NCBI GenBank assembly: GCA_015956445.1 | Contig: WIUZ02000027.1 | Span: forward strand, 110,363-174,362 | Direction: 5' to 3' | Source of the DNA: Thelephora terrestris | Lineage: Eukaryota > Basidiomycota > Agaricomycetes > Thelephorales > Thelephoraceae | DNA length: 64,000 nt | Shown here: positions 33,346-45,558 of the stretch, piece after piece | Position numbering within the stretch: the first letter of the stretch is position 1 | How the letters are laid out: every line of letters starts with the position of its first letter | Made by a program: the position numbers and the translations under genes | The notes under the pieces: generated by a model | Told to the model about the DNA's origin: nothing | Database searches by the model: none | The model's input: the letters and a program-made list of their open reading frames with translations, nothing else

Positions 33346-33536
33346 CAATGAAAGAGCGAAGATCCCGTTAACGTTGATATTGAGTACTTGAGTGCTTGTT
33401 GATGCTCTGACACCGTTTTTTGATAATAAAAAAGTTGCGCACAATCAATCACATTACTTCAATCATGGGCCCACAACCCTTATCTAGGAAAGGAAAGAAG
33501 ACGGAAACTAACAAGTACCACACAGTCAGCGAAAGA

Positions 33537-36500
33537 CTACAAGATGACAGAAGGGAGATCATAGGAGTCCATCATCTTGAGCGTAGTTAGCGTGCGGGTA
33601 CGCTCGGGTAGCAAGCTTCTCACCTTGTTCAGGGGAAGAACGTGCATAAAACCGCCCTGCAGCGTGAACTTTGCGAAATGGCAGATGATGCCGGTCAATT
33701 CGACTACGTGAGACCTGTTCCATCTTTCACGATGACAGAGGAAGCCGCCTGCGAAGCCGAATTGGGTGTACTGTGATTGTTTCGCTTCGTCCAAGAACGG
33801 TAGGTATTCGCGCACAATGGCGTAAGTTGCCTGCATCATGAGGCCATCCGGAGTTGGGTGCCGAAGACAGAATATCGACTGGATTCTGCCGACCCTTGAG
33901 GTCAAACCGCCCAAACGCCGAAACAGGACGTTGCTGTCACGGGGCAGCGACCTCTCGTGAGCATACACCACACCACGAATAGAAACCTTTTCGAGCTTGT
34001 CGACGTCTCGGGTCACCCGGATCGGGTCACTCTCAGAAGTGTACCTCACGGTTTCAAACTTCTCGTTAAATGCCTGCAGCAAAAGTCGGTAAGACTCGTC
34101 ATCCAGGGTCTCATAACGGGGGGGTTTTGTTGGGGGGTGGTGGTCTTCATTGGCAAGTCGAGTGCCTCGGTGGTCTTCGTTGACGATGGTGTTGTACGCG
34201 GATAACAGAGGCTTGGCTGGGTTCAGGAGGCCGCACGAGTCTACCAACGCTTGGAGGTTTGAACTTCGACAAACAGAAGTCATGAAGGTGGCCTCTAAAT
34301 CCCCTGGAATATCGTAAGTTTTGCAGGTGTATCTTTGTGTAAATCACAAACCCGACTTGTTGTTGACGTTTTGCAGTCCCAATACTTCGAGGTACCTTTC
34401 TCCGCCGAAAGCTCGGACTGAGTGATTTGGCCCAAAAAGCCTGAGAAAATCTCCAGCATGCAGAGCCGCGTGGTGAATCGGTTGAATTTTAGCGTCTTTG
34501 AATAGCGTCTTCATTGTCTTGAGATAGCGAGACATGAGTGCCTCGGAGTCGCGGATCATTCGCTCGTTGAGGACTCGTTGATCCGCAAGCTGAACAGATG
34601 ACGTGAGATCCATAAAATTGCAGAGGAGGTGGAAACGACGGTCCCGGAGGTTGCCCCAAATGCGTATTAGAGTGATGGGGAGATGCACGGTGCATACAAC
34701 CATCCACTGATCAGCAGTCAGCTTCCCTCGAGCAGCAGTTCCCCAGTTTGGTGGTGCGGGGCTCATCCACGAGGGAAGCTCGGTTAGCCTCATATCGTCC
34801 CACACTTGCTGCAGAACATCCTTCCCGAGAACGCCTCTGGATATCCGGATCGGTTGCCCACCACTGCTGCGAGGTTGATGAATGTCGCGCTGTAGGTATT
34901 CAAGATTTATTCTTGCATGACTGAAGAAACAGGACCTACCCAGTCGATAAGTCGTGACGCCAGTTCAATCTTCTCTCCTTTGTCGTCAAGGCGGCGGTCC
35001 TGACACAATGCTTGAAGGACGTCCTTTTTCGTTCGCCGAGCCAAATTTCGATTGTTGTCGGATTCAAGCAGTGCCTTCTCTGCAATCGCTACCTTCTGAT
35101 GGAAGTCTTGGGCATTGTCGGCAGACCCCGATGCGATGACTTGGTCCATTTCCACATCTTCGATCTCCTCCGGCAAAAAGATCTCATCTGGAGAAACCTG
35201 GGATCTCTGTGGGGAGGTAAGTGTGATGGAATGCAAAGTAAAGTGTTCAGAGTACCCAATCAATGATCCCTTTTGCGAGTGCCCGCTTTCCACCTGCATG
35301 GCGCAGCCCGTTGTCAACACATATATGCCAGAGAATGTTCTTTGGGACATCCCCTGCAGTGAGTTGCTCCAGGAGGTCGCTGGGGTTTTCCTTGATAAGC
35401 TGCAGCCATTCGAGAAGGACTGAATCCGATGGACGTTGGACTGATTTTTCGGGACGAAGAAGAGACCCATCACCTCCCTCAACGGAAACATCAATCCTCC
35501 AAACCTTCCGACAATGGGTTTGGAAGAGTCCCAAGAACGCTGCATGCATTGAATCCAAGACGGTATACAGGATGGGATTCCAGTACGGAAGTTCGAGTAA
35601 AGCCGACCAGCGTATCCCGTGTAACCTAAAGAGCCGCTCACGATCGCGTGCGCTTTGGGCGTTCTTCCACTCCAGGGCACATTCAAGATGGCTGTGGAAT
35701 GTGCGTGCCGGCCACGTGTGCTTCTCCAAATTTTCTATGTCTTGGATAGTGAGCAAGCAGAAGGTGCAGAAGAATGTGGAAGTGACGCTTCCAAACCCTG
35801 CGACCTGTCGTGCGGCTAGCATGTCGCAAACGAGCGGGATAAGGGCACCTTTCAAAAGTCGACCACTCGGGAACTTGTAGGTCCGTGTGTAGAAGACGCC
35901 CTTCCAGAACTCCAGGAGTTCAAGAACCAGGAGGGAGAGAGCATGATTGATTTGCTCCAATGACGGCTTTGAGGGACCGGGTATCACCCCCACGAGGTAC
36001 ATGTTCTTGTACTTGAAACGCTCCTCTTTGGGAAGGTTTAGGAGCACCATATATATCGCCGTCGCAGACATGGATTGCTTCGCCTCGAGGGAGCCCAGGG
36101 GGTGGAAGCTGTCGGCACCGAGGCTGAAGGCGAAGCGTGCCTCGTGACCGTGTTCAGCGAAGAACGGTGTTTTATCCGTATCGCGAAATTTTTTGAAGAC
36201 CGGTGAGTCCCATATGTCGGTCATGCGATCTTTGGCAGGTTTATTGTAGGCAGCGTCCAGCACGTCTTCGACACCTGGTCTAGCGAGGAGCCGTCCTACC
36301 CATTCTTTGAGACTTTGATGTATGTATTTTCGAGTGGGGACTTTGAGGCTGGTGGCACCAACTCGGCGGTCCTTCCATAACGGGGCGCCACAGGGAGTGC
36401 TCTTGGGGGTCGGGCGATGCGCGCAGAATTCGACGGTATCCGGAGGGAGGTGATGAAATCCAGTCCCCGGAAAGGGGTATAGGGCATAACATGCAGGGCA

Positions 36501-37459
36501 CTGGAGATACGATGTTGTGCGCGGGTCCAAGTCCATTCTGTTGACCACCGTACGAGGGTCCTTCGGGAGTAGATCGATAGTTTTGGTGGGGACTCGTGCT
36601 GCCACCAAGATACTCTGGATGCCAGCGATCATCACCGTAGTTGCACGCCTGGGTGTCCGAAAAAATAGATGGAGGATAAGGATGGTTAGGAAGGACGTGG
36701 AAACTACGGGATCCTCAGGGAGCGAATTGTTGAAATAGGAACCTGATTTTAAGTTCTTTGAGAATACTTCAAGAAACTTGTACGGTACTTACCCGTATCG
36801 ACAACGCGATAGCCATGTCGGCGAGCGATTGACCCATCCCTTTGACGATTCCACTCCAATTCTTTATGACGCTCCATCATCGTCAATGCCTCGTGTACCC
36901 TGGCGAGCAGACAGTCCCGGGTATGGGACACAGTATGTTGTTTAAGGACCCTAAGGATCTCGCACAGCCGACCCTCGTTTTCGAGATACGCCGCGTTTTC
37001 TCTTTTCTCCGGATCCAAGGCATACGGCTGGCGGTTCGGCATGCCCGCCTCGGAGGTCGATGGATATCGGTATTGGAGCGTAGGTGAGGGACTCAGAGCA
37101 AACACCAGTGAGTGATTAATTGGTGCCCACGTACACCGATGAGAGGTCTCTGCTTCCAACATAAAATACAAGTCATCTAAGTGGGCTTGAGCGTGAAAGT
37201 CGAAAGGGTGAGAGCTTTGGTCGTTGGACACTGGAGGAGGAAGGTGTTGAGCTTGGGGTTCGGCAGGGGGTGTGTGATTCAACACATGTGTCGCAACGTT
37301 TTTCGTGAAGGTGTCGAGGGTCTGAAGCCGAAGATCGTCCCTCCGGTGGTTGGCAGTGGTAGACTTTGAAACCAATCCGCCCTCCCCTTCATAGGATTGG
37401 GATTCCGAATCAAAAGTGAGGCAGTGCGACCTGCACATACACCGCACCAGGCTGCTCAT
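33537..37459 (-). mobile_element. CACTA-type (Tnp2) transposase gene
   Basis: The N-terminal exon (from 37459) opens with CMCRSHCLTFD and STTANHRRDDLR, the usual start of mushroom Tnp2 proteins. The main exon (36635-35247) has VVNRMDLDPRTTSYLQCPAC, FSLGADSFHPLGSLEAKQS, FWKGVFYTRTYKFPSGR, then LIPLVCDMLAARQVAGFGS and DSMHAAFLGLFQTHCRKVW, all typical of the Transposase_21/Tnp2 catalytic region. Next come a SAP-like piece (TKKDVLQALCQDRRLDDKGE), LPSWMSPAPPNWGTAARGKL (34805-34344) and a C-terminal exon to 33537. The gene has at least four introns, and I see no stop inside the catalytic exon, so it may encode a working transposase that cuts and pastes the element. I looked for CACTA..TAGTG ends around 33.2-33.5 and 37.5-37.7 kb and found none I trust. 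Confidence 0.8.
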
Positions 37460-37782
37460 GGGTTCGGGAGGAATAGGGTAGGGGAACCAGAATCGTTATC
37501 GATCAGATCAAGGATGAGTGCGTCGAGCAACTCCCCGTCTTTTTAAATACGCGCATATAGTCATATTTTTCAATGACTTGTGGATGTAGCGATTGCAGTT
37601 TCCGCCTCCGAAATTTTCAAAATTAAACGATACTCATGCCTTTAGAACGTGCGACCTCGAACAGAATATCAGCAAGCTCGAGCCTCCAGTCAGCCGTTCC
37701 AAATAGTTCAATTCAACAAGATCTTTATTAGCGGCTGAAAGACCCCCTCCCTTACGTTTGTTGGGATTAAATAATTGGGGAA

Positions 37783-38045
37783 GATAGAGACAACAGATAG
37801 TGAGAAACTCGGAAAAAAGAGACAACGGAGAGTGAGAAATTCGGGGAAAAGGATCGGACAACATGGTTTTTATAAAAAAAAAAAAAAAAAAAAAAAAGGA
37901 TCGGACAACGGAGAATGAGAAATTCAGGGAAAAGGAGACAACGGAGAGTGAGAAATTCTGGAAAAAGGTGACAACGAAGAATGAGAAATTCGGGGAAAAG
38001 GAGACAACGGAGAGAGAAATTCGAGAAAAAGGAGACAATGGACCC
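37783..38045. repeat. Minisatellite, about 33-bp unit, about seven copies
   Basis: Units follow GAGACAACGGAGAGTGAGAA then ATTCGGGGAAAAG. One copy is interrupted by the poly(A) insert at 37863-37897. Confidence 0.85.
37863..37897 (+). mobile_element. Tiny poly(A) insertion with 12-bp target duplication
   Basis: ATGGTTTTTAT plus 24 A is flanked on both sides by GGATCGGACAAC (37851-37862 and 37898-37909). The left copy is preceded by AAAA. A poly(A) tail flanked by a target duplication is the mark of LINE-type target-primed reverse transcription; here almost nothing but the tail was inserted. Confidence 0.65.
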
Positions 38046-38153
38046 TCTAGCATCCTGGCCGAAGGTACACATCGCGCCAATTAACGCCTACGCCTTGCAG
38101 GCCAACCTGTAAACCGTTAAGTAAACACGATGGAACGATGGCATCTGTCTCGC

Positions 38154-40150
38154 TCACTCAAGAGTTCTCCTGTCGTGGAAGTACTGCGCCGGTGGACCTG
38201 GTTGGACCGTGTTTTCGGCATGGGACTGACTGTTAAGCCACATCTCGTTGTATGCGTTCCTCGGTAACCTAGAGACGAACCTCCCACTATTACTTATCTT
38301 GTCACTACTTTCTCGCATGCGAGGGGTAGAACCGCGCTGGTCGCCATACCCCCCACCTCTCCTTGCGTGCCAGTGGAGGGCGTCGAAAATCCGAAGCCAT
38401 GACGTGACAAGTTCAGACCTCCAGGCAGGTTCGATGACGCCGTATTTTCTGGAGAGCCCGACTGATTCCTCCTCGTCGCTAGACATTCCAGCGGGGCCGA
38501 GTTCCTCCAGAAGGGGGCGGTGACGTTCTAGAGACGGATACAAGAAGGTGGTTTCCCAGCGGCGATTGAAGAGCTGTCCAAGCTAGTCAATATCGATATG
38601 GAAGTGGAGTGGGCATGGCAAGACTCACCTTTCTTTTACGCTCTTGGCGGTTCTTGTGGTCCCGCTGCCCCTTCAACTCATCCAAGGTTTGAGGGATTCT
38701 AAGCTTCCGGTATTGCCTGATCATCGATTCGAGGGCAGCCTGGGATTTCATGCGTACCATGTCCCGCCCCGATCCATCGGCCACATTGTAGGTAGGGTAG
38801 GCTTGGAGAAAACCACCGACAAAAACCTCAGTCGCCGACTTATTCCATGCATCGCAGGCTGTCCCTTCTAGGTGCACCCGGAAGCCCGCGACACTGCAAC
38901 ATTGTCCACACTCAGGATTGTACGCGCCTGCTTCTTCTTTGGCGACCGTATTCTTCATCCAGTTCTTCCCGATAAGGTCGCGCATATACTTGCGAATCTT
39001 CTGCTGGGTACGAATAAGCTTCTGGCCGGGTTCAAAAGGAAAAAAAAACGGAACCCACAGAAAGAGCGTTTTCCCACTTGTTGCGACGCCTCGGACCCCC
39101 CCTTCTTCGACTCCTCAATCTTGGGTGGTCTTCGACGTCCCCATCATCACCGGGGCCTTGTTGATGTGATCCATGAGTGTGACCAAATTGTGGTCGAAGG
39201 CCATCAACGATCATTTGGGCCATTTCCCGCTGGCCCGCTCGAATCGAATCCCCTAGACGGAGTATGTCATTGACGGTTGCGGGACTATCCTGGGATCCAA
39301 TGACACGTCAGAAATAGGCCTCCCATCAATCAGAGAAGGAAATTACCTCCGTCGCGACACGATGTGTCGGTGTCACGCTTCCTGCAAACCTTTCCCTTTC
39401 GACAGGAACGTATTCATCTTCCGTCATCGGGGCGTACGAGTCGGTCATCGGGACGTACGAGTCGGCCGTTTGCTTGCCCTTTTCGGCTGCCGAAAGTCGA
39501 GGTACCGATTCCGTGTCACTCACTGCAGGTTGGTGGGACCCGGCCTGCGGGATATCGGCCTGAGCAAGATGGGAAGTTTGTTGGCTATGGAAGGCGGCAG
39601 GGATGTCCGTGGTAGGGTCTGGTCCGAGGATCGACTGCCGATTCGTAAGCTGGGCTGGAGGGGACGTTGCCAGATTCTTTTCGGGCGATCCGTCGTCATC
39701 AAGCTAACACAACCGATCATCAATGACATTCCAAGCACAAGAGTACGACAGAGCTCACCATGCTCAGAAGACGAGCAGCTGCAGCGATGTCGTCGTCCTC
39801 AGAGTCTGCTGCCGCTGAGCATTCGTCCATGGGGGAGTCAAGTCCGCTGCCGGGGCTCTCACCCCAGATTTGCTTGGTGACAGGGTCAAAATAGAGCACC
39901 ATACGCCCATCACCAGAAAGAAATTTAATCCACTATGGCCGGGGTCAGTGGTGTGCGAATCGAGAAGATTTAAGGTGAGGCCATTTTACCCGATCCGAGT
40001 CCGCGAAATCGGGCTGATCCTCCGGCGCGCTACAGTGCCCCTGGAATGATGGTTAGTTAAACCTGGAAAACCAGAAAACGAGTCGTGATCTACATCTTGC
40101 TCATGCAGGCGACTAGATTGTCCGACACCAGGTTCCGCGTGGACTAGAGG
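38154..40150 (-). CDS. Agaricomycete accessory protein, multi-exon, unknown function
   Basis: Exons run from about 40150 to the stop at 38154. Recognisable pieces are WIKFLSGDGRMVLYFDPVTK (about 39935), an acidic Ser/Asp stretch, a short direct peptide repeat (SYVPMTDSYAPMTEDEYVPV), NDILRLGDSIRAGQREMAQM, then IRKYMRDLIGKNWMKNTVAK followed by a Cys-containing stretch (NPECGQCCSVAGF). The C-terminal exon holds YPSLERHRPLLEELGPAGMS, SELVTSWLRIFDALHW and FVSRLPRNAYNEMWL. I recall the C-terminal pattern from many-copy genes in mushroom genomes, commonly near transposons. No enzymatic motif is evident. The introns have GT..AG ends. The start is not resolved. Confidence 0.55.
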
Positions 40151-41351
40151 AGAGATTGGGGCGTCAACGATTTGGTGTCATCATAGGTGGGGATGCGAGG
40201 GTACCGATGTGTGAAATACTTTGGACTAAGTTCTCTGGAAGGTAGAGTTGAGCGGGAGTGCTGGGAAGGTCCATCGTTGGTGAAGGGAGGTTGGTGAGGG
40301 AGCAGGATTGGGGATTACGCACAGCTTATATCCGAGACGGCAAGTGTGGACGAGTTCCGGATAAGTTCCCAAACGATTGGATGAGTTCACCTGCTTTGAA
40401 AGTAGAACAAAAAGACTGCGTTGAGCGATTTGCCGATGTGAAGAGGTGAAATCAGAAAGCGAAACGGCTGGATGCAAAAGGGTGAGAATAGGGATAGGGG
40501 GATGTGAACTGGACAAAGGATCCTGGCGATATGGAAGCTTTTGCGAAGATGTAGACGTCAGTGTGGCGTGCAAAGGGAGTCGTGCAATCGACAAAGGACT
40601 TCGATTGTGTCGTGCGGAAGGGCGCGCGAAGATATTGATGATATTAACGCCAGGCTTGCGTCGTGCGGAGGGGCGTGCGAAGATGTCGATGATATTAATG
40701 CCAGGCAAGTGCAGAAGGACAAAGGTCCCAATCTGCCGGAACTTGGAGACATAGGTGAGGAGGTGTCGTGTCGCCTTGAGCCTCCGGCTGCCTGCAAAGC
40801 GAGATCCTTTCCGCAAAAGAAACAAGAAACAGATTGATCGGCGAAGCCGATGAGGCGGAGATTGGAGACGACACTCAACAAAAAAATCGCGAGGCGAAAG
40901 ATTGAACAAATTACCGATGGTCGGGCTTTCGATAAGTTCGATAAGCACTTGCGAGGAAGTAGTAGTCCCGCCTTCAATACAGCACCAGCTAGATAGTCGA
41001 GGACCGTACTCGAACTTAAGATCCCGCATGTCTGGACTTGGGCGGGAGTTCGCGCATGGACTTGCCAGGCGGGAGTTGAGTTCGGGAGAGTGTCACACCC
41101 AGACCCATCAACAGCGCCACGAGGCTTGGGAGAGTGTCACACCCGTCACCAGCGCCACATCCGTCACCCGAGACCAACACCATCCAATCGGCCGCGACTC
41201 GCAAATCGCGTGCCGGTTCTTTCAGGCTTTTGAGAGGTACGTACATAACCCGACAAACAGGATGGCTGCCCAGCCACTCCTGTACTATCCTCCTCTGGAT
41301 ATCTCTTCTGCACACCCGTTTGCTTCACCTCTCCGTTTGTCTCACCTCACC

Positions 41352-41922
41352 ATGCCTCGCCTCCAACGAAAGCCAAAGGGCCCAGCGGTATGTCTCATGG
41401 TTCTCATTATCGCCCACAGCTAACTTGCGCGTTAGACACCGGGTGTTGTCGGTGGTTTCGTCTTCGGATCTGTTTACGCTCGCCCGAGACGAGTGTCTTT
41501 CACATCGGTGGTTCCTCAGGGTGAGGGTTTCGACAACCCCCAATACATCAAGGTCGAGGAGAAGTTCTCGAAGAAGGTCAGACAAAGTCGTATCCACGAC
41601 TGTATCGTGTTCGCCGGTCGCGACGTCTTCCTCGTAAGCGCCTATTGGGAAGGGGAAGGCGCCCTCAACAGAGCCGTGGAGGCCGCATGCCCCGGCCTCG
41701 AGTGGCGGGGAGAGATCGCTGTCGTTCAGGCTGGGCGGTTCGTCACCTTCTACAAACGGTTTCAAAATTCATCGGCCGTGAGTAAGGTGGTTTCCAAGTG
41801 AGTTAACCGACCCAGTCATCTACGGGCGCTGCTGACCGTCTTCATCTAGGTTCATCTCCGAGTACAAATACTGTGTCGCTGTGGGGGATCCGCTCCCCAC
41901 AAATATCGTGGCCTCTGTCTGA
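41352..41922 (+). CDS. Small conserved protein F, left copy, three exons
   Basis: ATG at 41352 in CACCATGCC context. Exon 1 (41352-41387) encodes MPRLQRKPKGPA. The intron is 41388-41435 (GTATGT...GTTAG). Exon 2 starts TPGVVGGFVFGSVYARPRR and carries NPQYIKVEEKFSKKVRQSR, HDCIVFAGRDVFLVSAYWEG and VVQAGRFVTFYKRFQNSS. An intron from 41798 to 41849 joins exon 3 in frame (FISEYKYCVAVGDPLPTNIV), stop at 41922. The protein is about 145 aa, basic at the N-terminus, no signal peptide. The splice joins are exact and codons are consistent, so the gene is well supported. I recall similar short proteins in mushrooms but no function. The mirror copy at 51746-52316 differs by one residue (A to T). Confidence 0.7.
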
Positions 41923-42185
41923 TCTCTCATGTGGTACGTCCCGGATACAGTTCCATTCGGCGGGATGAGGCTCACATCGCTTTTGCTATGTTCAGATATG
42001 CTGTTGCCTCCCCGTTTTGACGATCACCATCCATTTCTGCCGCTTTCTTGTGCTCCCTACCTACTTTCTTCGTACCTACTTTCATCGTATCTAATCTCCT
42101 CTGCAATCATAATTTTGGATTCTTCCGTTGCCGTACCGTCCGCCATCTGCAAGAATCTTAATTCTAAATTGATGCCAAAGCGCCG

Positions 42186-42910
42186 ATGCACGATCGCGCG
42201 CCCGTCTTCGTGACTTCTGAGTCTTCTATCACGTATCACGGAACCGTGACCCTCAAAGCGGGGCCACCATGGGTGCGCATAAAATCCTCCCTCTCGATAT
42301 GTTCTCCCCCATCCACCCATCCAGTCTTAGGCGTTGCCTGCATGCACAACGCTCAACCGCCCACAGTTATCTACCTTCCCTCCTCGGGTGGACAAGGCGG
42401 CTCGAGGTTCGCCCCCGAAGTGAGTGTCTCTTTCCAGGGGATCCGGCAAGTCGCTGACTTGATTTTACCAGCTCGTTACTCGCAAGAGGTTCCCGTTCCG
42501 TCGCTATAGTTTCCAGGAGGACGGGAGTCTGGTCGTGAGGGTTAAACACCTGAATCGAGATGGGTGAGTTTCCCGCCTTACATCGGTCTCCTGTTCTGAG
42601 AACCCCATCGCACAGGCGTCCCCGTCCGTACACGAAGCCTGCGGTGAGATTCGACACCCCTCCAACTGGATCTCGTGCCACCCCGTTACCCGACTTCGAA
42701 CCCAGGTCCATCCCCCCAACCTCGACATCAACTTCAGCTTCCACCGTTGAACTCTTGAAGAATTTGGTTCCTGCACTCGTCGAAGACCCCTCCTCCTTCG
42801 AGGAATCTATTTCTTCCATTTGCGCTGCGCACAACGTCGACAGGACCGTCATATCTACCTTGATGCAAGCAGCAAAGCGTAGATCCTCGAGTCGTCCACC
42901 CGAACAGTGA
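42186..42910 (+). CDS. Small protein G, left copy, three exons
   Basis: Exon 1 from the ATG at 42186 (MHDRAPVFVTSESSITYHG) runs to SSGGQGGSRFAPE, where a GTGAGTG donor begins. Exon 2 (after TTTTACCAG) encodes LVTRKRFPFRRYSFQEDGSL. After an intron ending CGCACAG, exon 3 encodes RPRPYTKPAVRFDTPPTGSR, then a Ser/Thr/Pro stretch and VDRTVISTLMQAAKRRSS, with the stop at 42910. About 190 aa. No recognised domain. The stop lies 63 bases ahead of gene E on the same strand. An identical copy is at 50758-51482. Confidence 0.5.
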
Positions 42911-42973
42911 GCGATATGTTTTATTATTTCCTTTTTCACAGTACGCTGAGACATCCGCTCAAGCACTCGAACC

Positions 42974-43381
42974 ATGGACCGGTCAACCCCTTTCGTCGTT
43001 TCATCATCCACATCCACCCCCGCGGCCGCCACCGTTTCTTTGGTTCCCTTCAAGCACGAGCGGCCATTCCCATCTGGACACCGTGGGGCGACCATCTGGT
43101 ATTCCACGCAGTCTTATTCTGATGTCTTAGGACCTCCGAGTGGTATACCAGGGATTGCCGGCAACCTATACATCCACAAGAATCTTTCTACATCAACCCA
43201 ACAGATCTGGCTTTTTGACAGGGATGCCCGATGGATTACCGTCTCTGGTGTCGCGAAGGCCATTCACCCTACCATCGTTGATCGGGTGCTGAGCATCAGA
43301 TCTGACGGGTCGCCGAATTGGGTCACTACCGCAGGCTTCACGAATGTGCAAAGCCGTCTCAAAACTAGAACAGACGTCTGA
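42974..43381 (+). CDS. Protein E1, 135 aa, crosses the inverted-repeat edge
   Basis: ATG at 42974 in ACCATGG context. Residues 1-22 (MDRSTPFVVSSSTSTPAAAT) lie within the inverted repeat. From about residue 23 the sequence diverges from E2 but stays alignable: WYSTQSYSDVL against WYSSHSLKDLR, GNLYIHKNLS against GDLYVHNNRA, IWLFDRDARWITV against VWLYGLDETWAFV, and IVDRVLSIRSDGSPNWVTTA against ITDRVLSMRANGTPSWITAA. Conservation at protein level with DNA divergence says this is a real, selected gene. The pattern of a short domain ending in GxPxWVT is one I recall in mushroom accessory proteins. Function unknown. Confidence 0.65.
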   Translation: MDRSTPFVVSSSTSTPAAATVSLVPFKHERPFPSGHRGATIWYSTQSYSDVLGPPSGIPGIAGNLYIHKNLSTSTQQIWLFDRDARWITVSGVAKAIHPTIVDRVLSIRSDGSPNWVTTAGFTNVQSRLKTRTDV

Positions 43382-44030
43382 TGATTCTCCCCTGGACAAA
43401 GGGACAACACTACTTTCGTTGCCGGCGTAGAACGTTTTCGTACTCGTGTTTGTATCGTCGCATCGTGTCGTTGTAAGAGCTGTAATTCCAGTGGGATTTA
43501 TGTAATATTTTCTTCAACCCTGCAATCACAAAAAGCCTACCGACCGTTGGTCGGTGGGAGGATTTTCAAATTTACCTATTCTACTTGCGCAAAGCTTACA
43601 GCGGGAGTCCATTTTTCGAAATGGCCCCAAATTGTCGGATCCAGTCACGCCCAAAGGTCACCGGTCACCGGTCACAGGCGGTAGATTTTCGGGTCGAATA
43701 GATATTCTTTAGAAAGTTGCCGCATCATCGATATCGCTGCCGCAGATATCTTGCGTCCAGATGTTGTGCGTTCGAACCTGAACCCCCCCCCTCATCGACG
43801 CAGCACGATGAATACCCTAATTTCCAGCTGCACGCTGAACTATCGACTGCCGCTGTAACCACACGCTTCTACCGATCATCTAGTGGCACAGCCGTGCGCC
43901 CCTGGACCTTTGCAACAAAGTCCCTTTGACGAAGCCACCTCGATAGGTTTAAAAGAGATGCGGCTTGCCCCTCCCTCCCCAAGAACTCCTCACACCCTCA
44001 CACCCTCATTCTCATCCAACCCTGCCTACT
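43382..44030. other. Intergenic, no gene seen
   Basis: Holds a short direct repeat (GGTCACCGGTCACCGGTCAC near 43656) and a run of C near 43783. No coding frame with support. Confidence 0.4.
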
Positions 44031-45196
44031 ATGACATCTCGCAAGGATCGCGTTCGCCAACACTTCGCAGCATCTATGAGCAAGCAAGAAGGTAGCTCAC
44101 CAACCGAGCACCACCCCATCCTTGGACCCACTCGCCCCGTTCTCGATCGGGCCCAGGAAATAAAGGCGAAACAGCTGGAGGAGGTGAGTGCCCACCCTGA
44201 ATCCAAGATTCGGGATACGAATCGATAGTCGTTCAGGACTTCAACACTGTCAGGCGGGGTTTCATCAAACTCCGTGATAAGTACACCCAATCAACCACGA
44301 CAATCTCCACCTTGGAAACTGAGCTTAGCGCCTCTCGGGGCGAATCTGAGCAATTGAGAGCTCAGATTGCCGCATTGCGAGAGGAGTTAAGGGCACAACA
44401 CGAGGCGACGACGGCGGCCGGGATCGCCGCTGCGACTTCTACCCGTACAGTGCGTTTGTTTGAGTTTGATTGATCTCCACCTTCGCTTTGTTTACTGATG
44501 GACTTCTAGGAGGTGCGCTCAAGCAGATCGCTGTTTGCCCGCCGACCAACTCATTTTTTCTTTTAGATACTTACCGAGCTTACCGAGAAGGTTAAGTGCA
44601 CGGTGTGCCTTGAGGTCTGTGGAAATCCGTATAGGTACGCCTTCTCTTGTAGCCTTTTTATCAGATAACGACTGAACTACTGTAGCATGGACTGCAGACA
44701 TGCCTTCTGCGGACCGTGCATCGCAAGTTGGTTCGCTACAGTACACAACAGCACCTGTCCCGAATGCCGTACCGCGTGTGTAGGATATCCACAACGCGAT
44801 TTCGCCCTCCGGGGTGTCATTCAGATGGTTCACTCTGGCCTGGAACAAGGCGTGTCGACCTACGAGAACTTTGATCCTGCAATCTTCGTCCAGATCTATT
44901 CCATGATAGAAGTATGTAGGGCCAGTAGCTTCTCAGCTGCAGAGAAGCGGGCTTTCTGGGCGCCGATGATAGCGGAGATACAACGGATGCGTGGTGTCGT
45001 GATTTCGGACGACGTCAACGGCGGGGCCGGTAGCAATGTCAATGATCCCATCAACGTCGATAACATGCCTGGCGACGGCGCGGATAATCCCATCGACGTT
45101 GACGTCGAGATGGGGGGAGATGTTGAAGGCTCGGTTTGGGAAGGGGGTTCAGGGGTTGATTCCGGGGAAAGCGAGAGCGAAACGGATGGTGTATAG
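44031..45196 (+). CDS. RING-finger protein with coiled coil, probable E3 ubiquitin ligase
   Basis: ATG at 44031 (MTSRKDRVRQHFAASMSKQE). Exon 2 is a coiled coil (FIKLRDKYTQSTTTISTLET, ESEQLRAQIAALREELRAQH). Exons 3 and 4 make a C3HC4 RING across an intron (GTACGCC...CTGTAG): CTVCLEVC, then MDCRHAFCGPCIASWF and STCPECRT, with all eight zinc ligands present. After the RING come a helical region (FVQIYSMIEVCRASSFSAAE) and an acidic tail with DPINVD and NPIDVDVEM, which look like SUMO-interaction motifs followed by acidic residues. That would fit a SUMO-targeted ubiquitin ligase, but this is inference. Introns are 50-60 bases with clean ends. It sits in the spacer of the inverted repeat, opposite in strand to the WD40 gene that follows. 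Confidence 0.8.
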
Positions 45197-45558
45197 ATGA
45201 CCTCCTTCTACTAATTTTTCTTGTAATGACGGGCTGCTAGACAGCTCACTGTTTTAATTATGAATCGCCTGTGTATTTTCTTCGATACTGTCACAAAGGA
45301 TTTTTTCTTATCCTCGGCGGGAGTGTGACCCTGTGTAACACATACGATAAGGGGGACAACCACGGCAAGGCAGAATCAATACGGGTAAAAGCGACTCTAA
45401 GTATATAGGGGATTTGGGTCGTTGCGCCAGTCTGGACAGAGAAAAACGAGCCCCACGACTGTATCGTAGGGATTACGATTTAAACATCTTGCCTCACATT
45501 CGTTTCAACGTATCTCGCGAGCCCCAACAAGAAATCCCTCCACCTCTGGATCCAGAAA
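45197..45558. other. Convergent intergenic, no gene seen
   Basis: Lies between the 3' ends of the RING gene and WD40 C. Nothing notable. Confidence 0.4.

Larger units (their letters stand above)
40353..43039. repeat. Left arm of 2.69-kb inverted repeat
   Basis: Every position x here matches the complement of 93668 minus x, with no length difference across 2687 bases and at least one substitution (Ala/Thr change in the small gene at 41352). Identity ends abruptly at 40353 and at 43039. Confidence 0.95.

Noticed and set aside
33200-37700. Terminal inverted repeats of the CACTA element
   Set aside because: I searched by eye for CACTA...TAGTG ends and matching target duplications and found no convincing pair, so the element limits are given as the gene limits.
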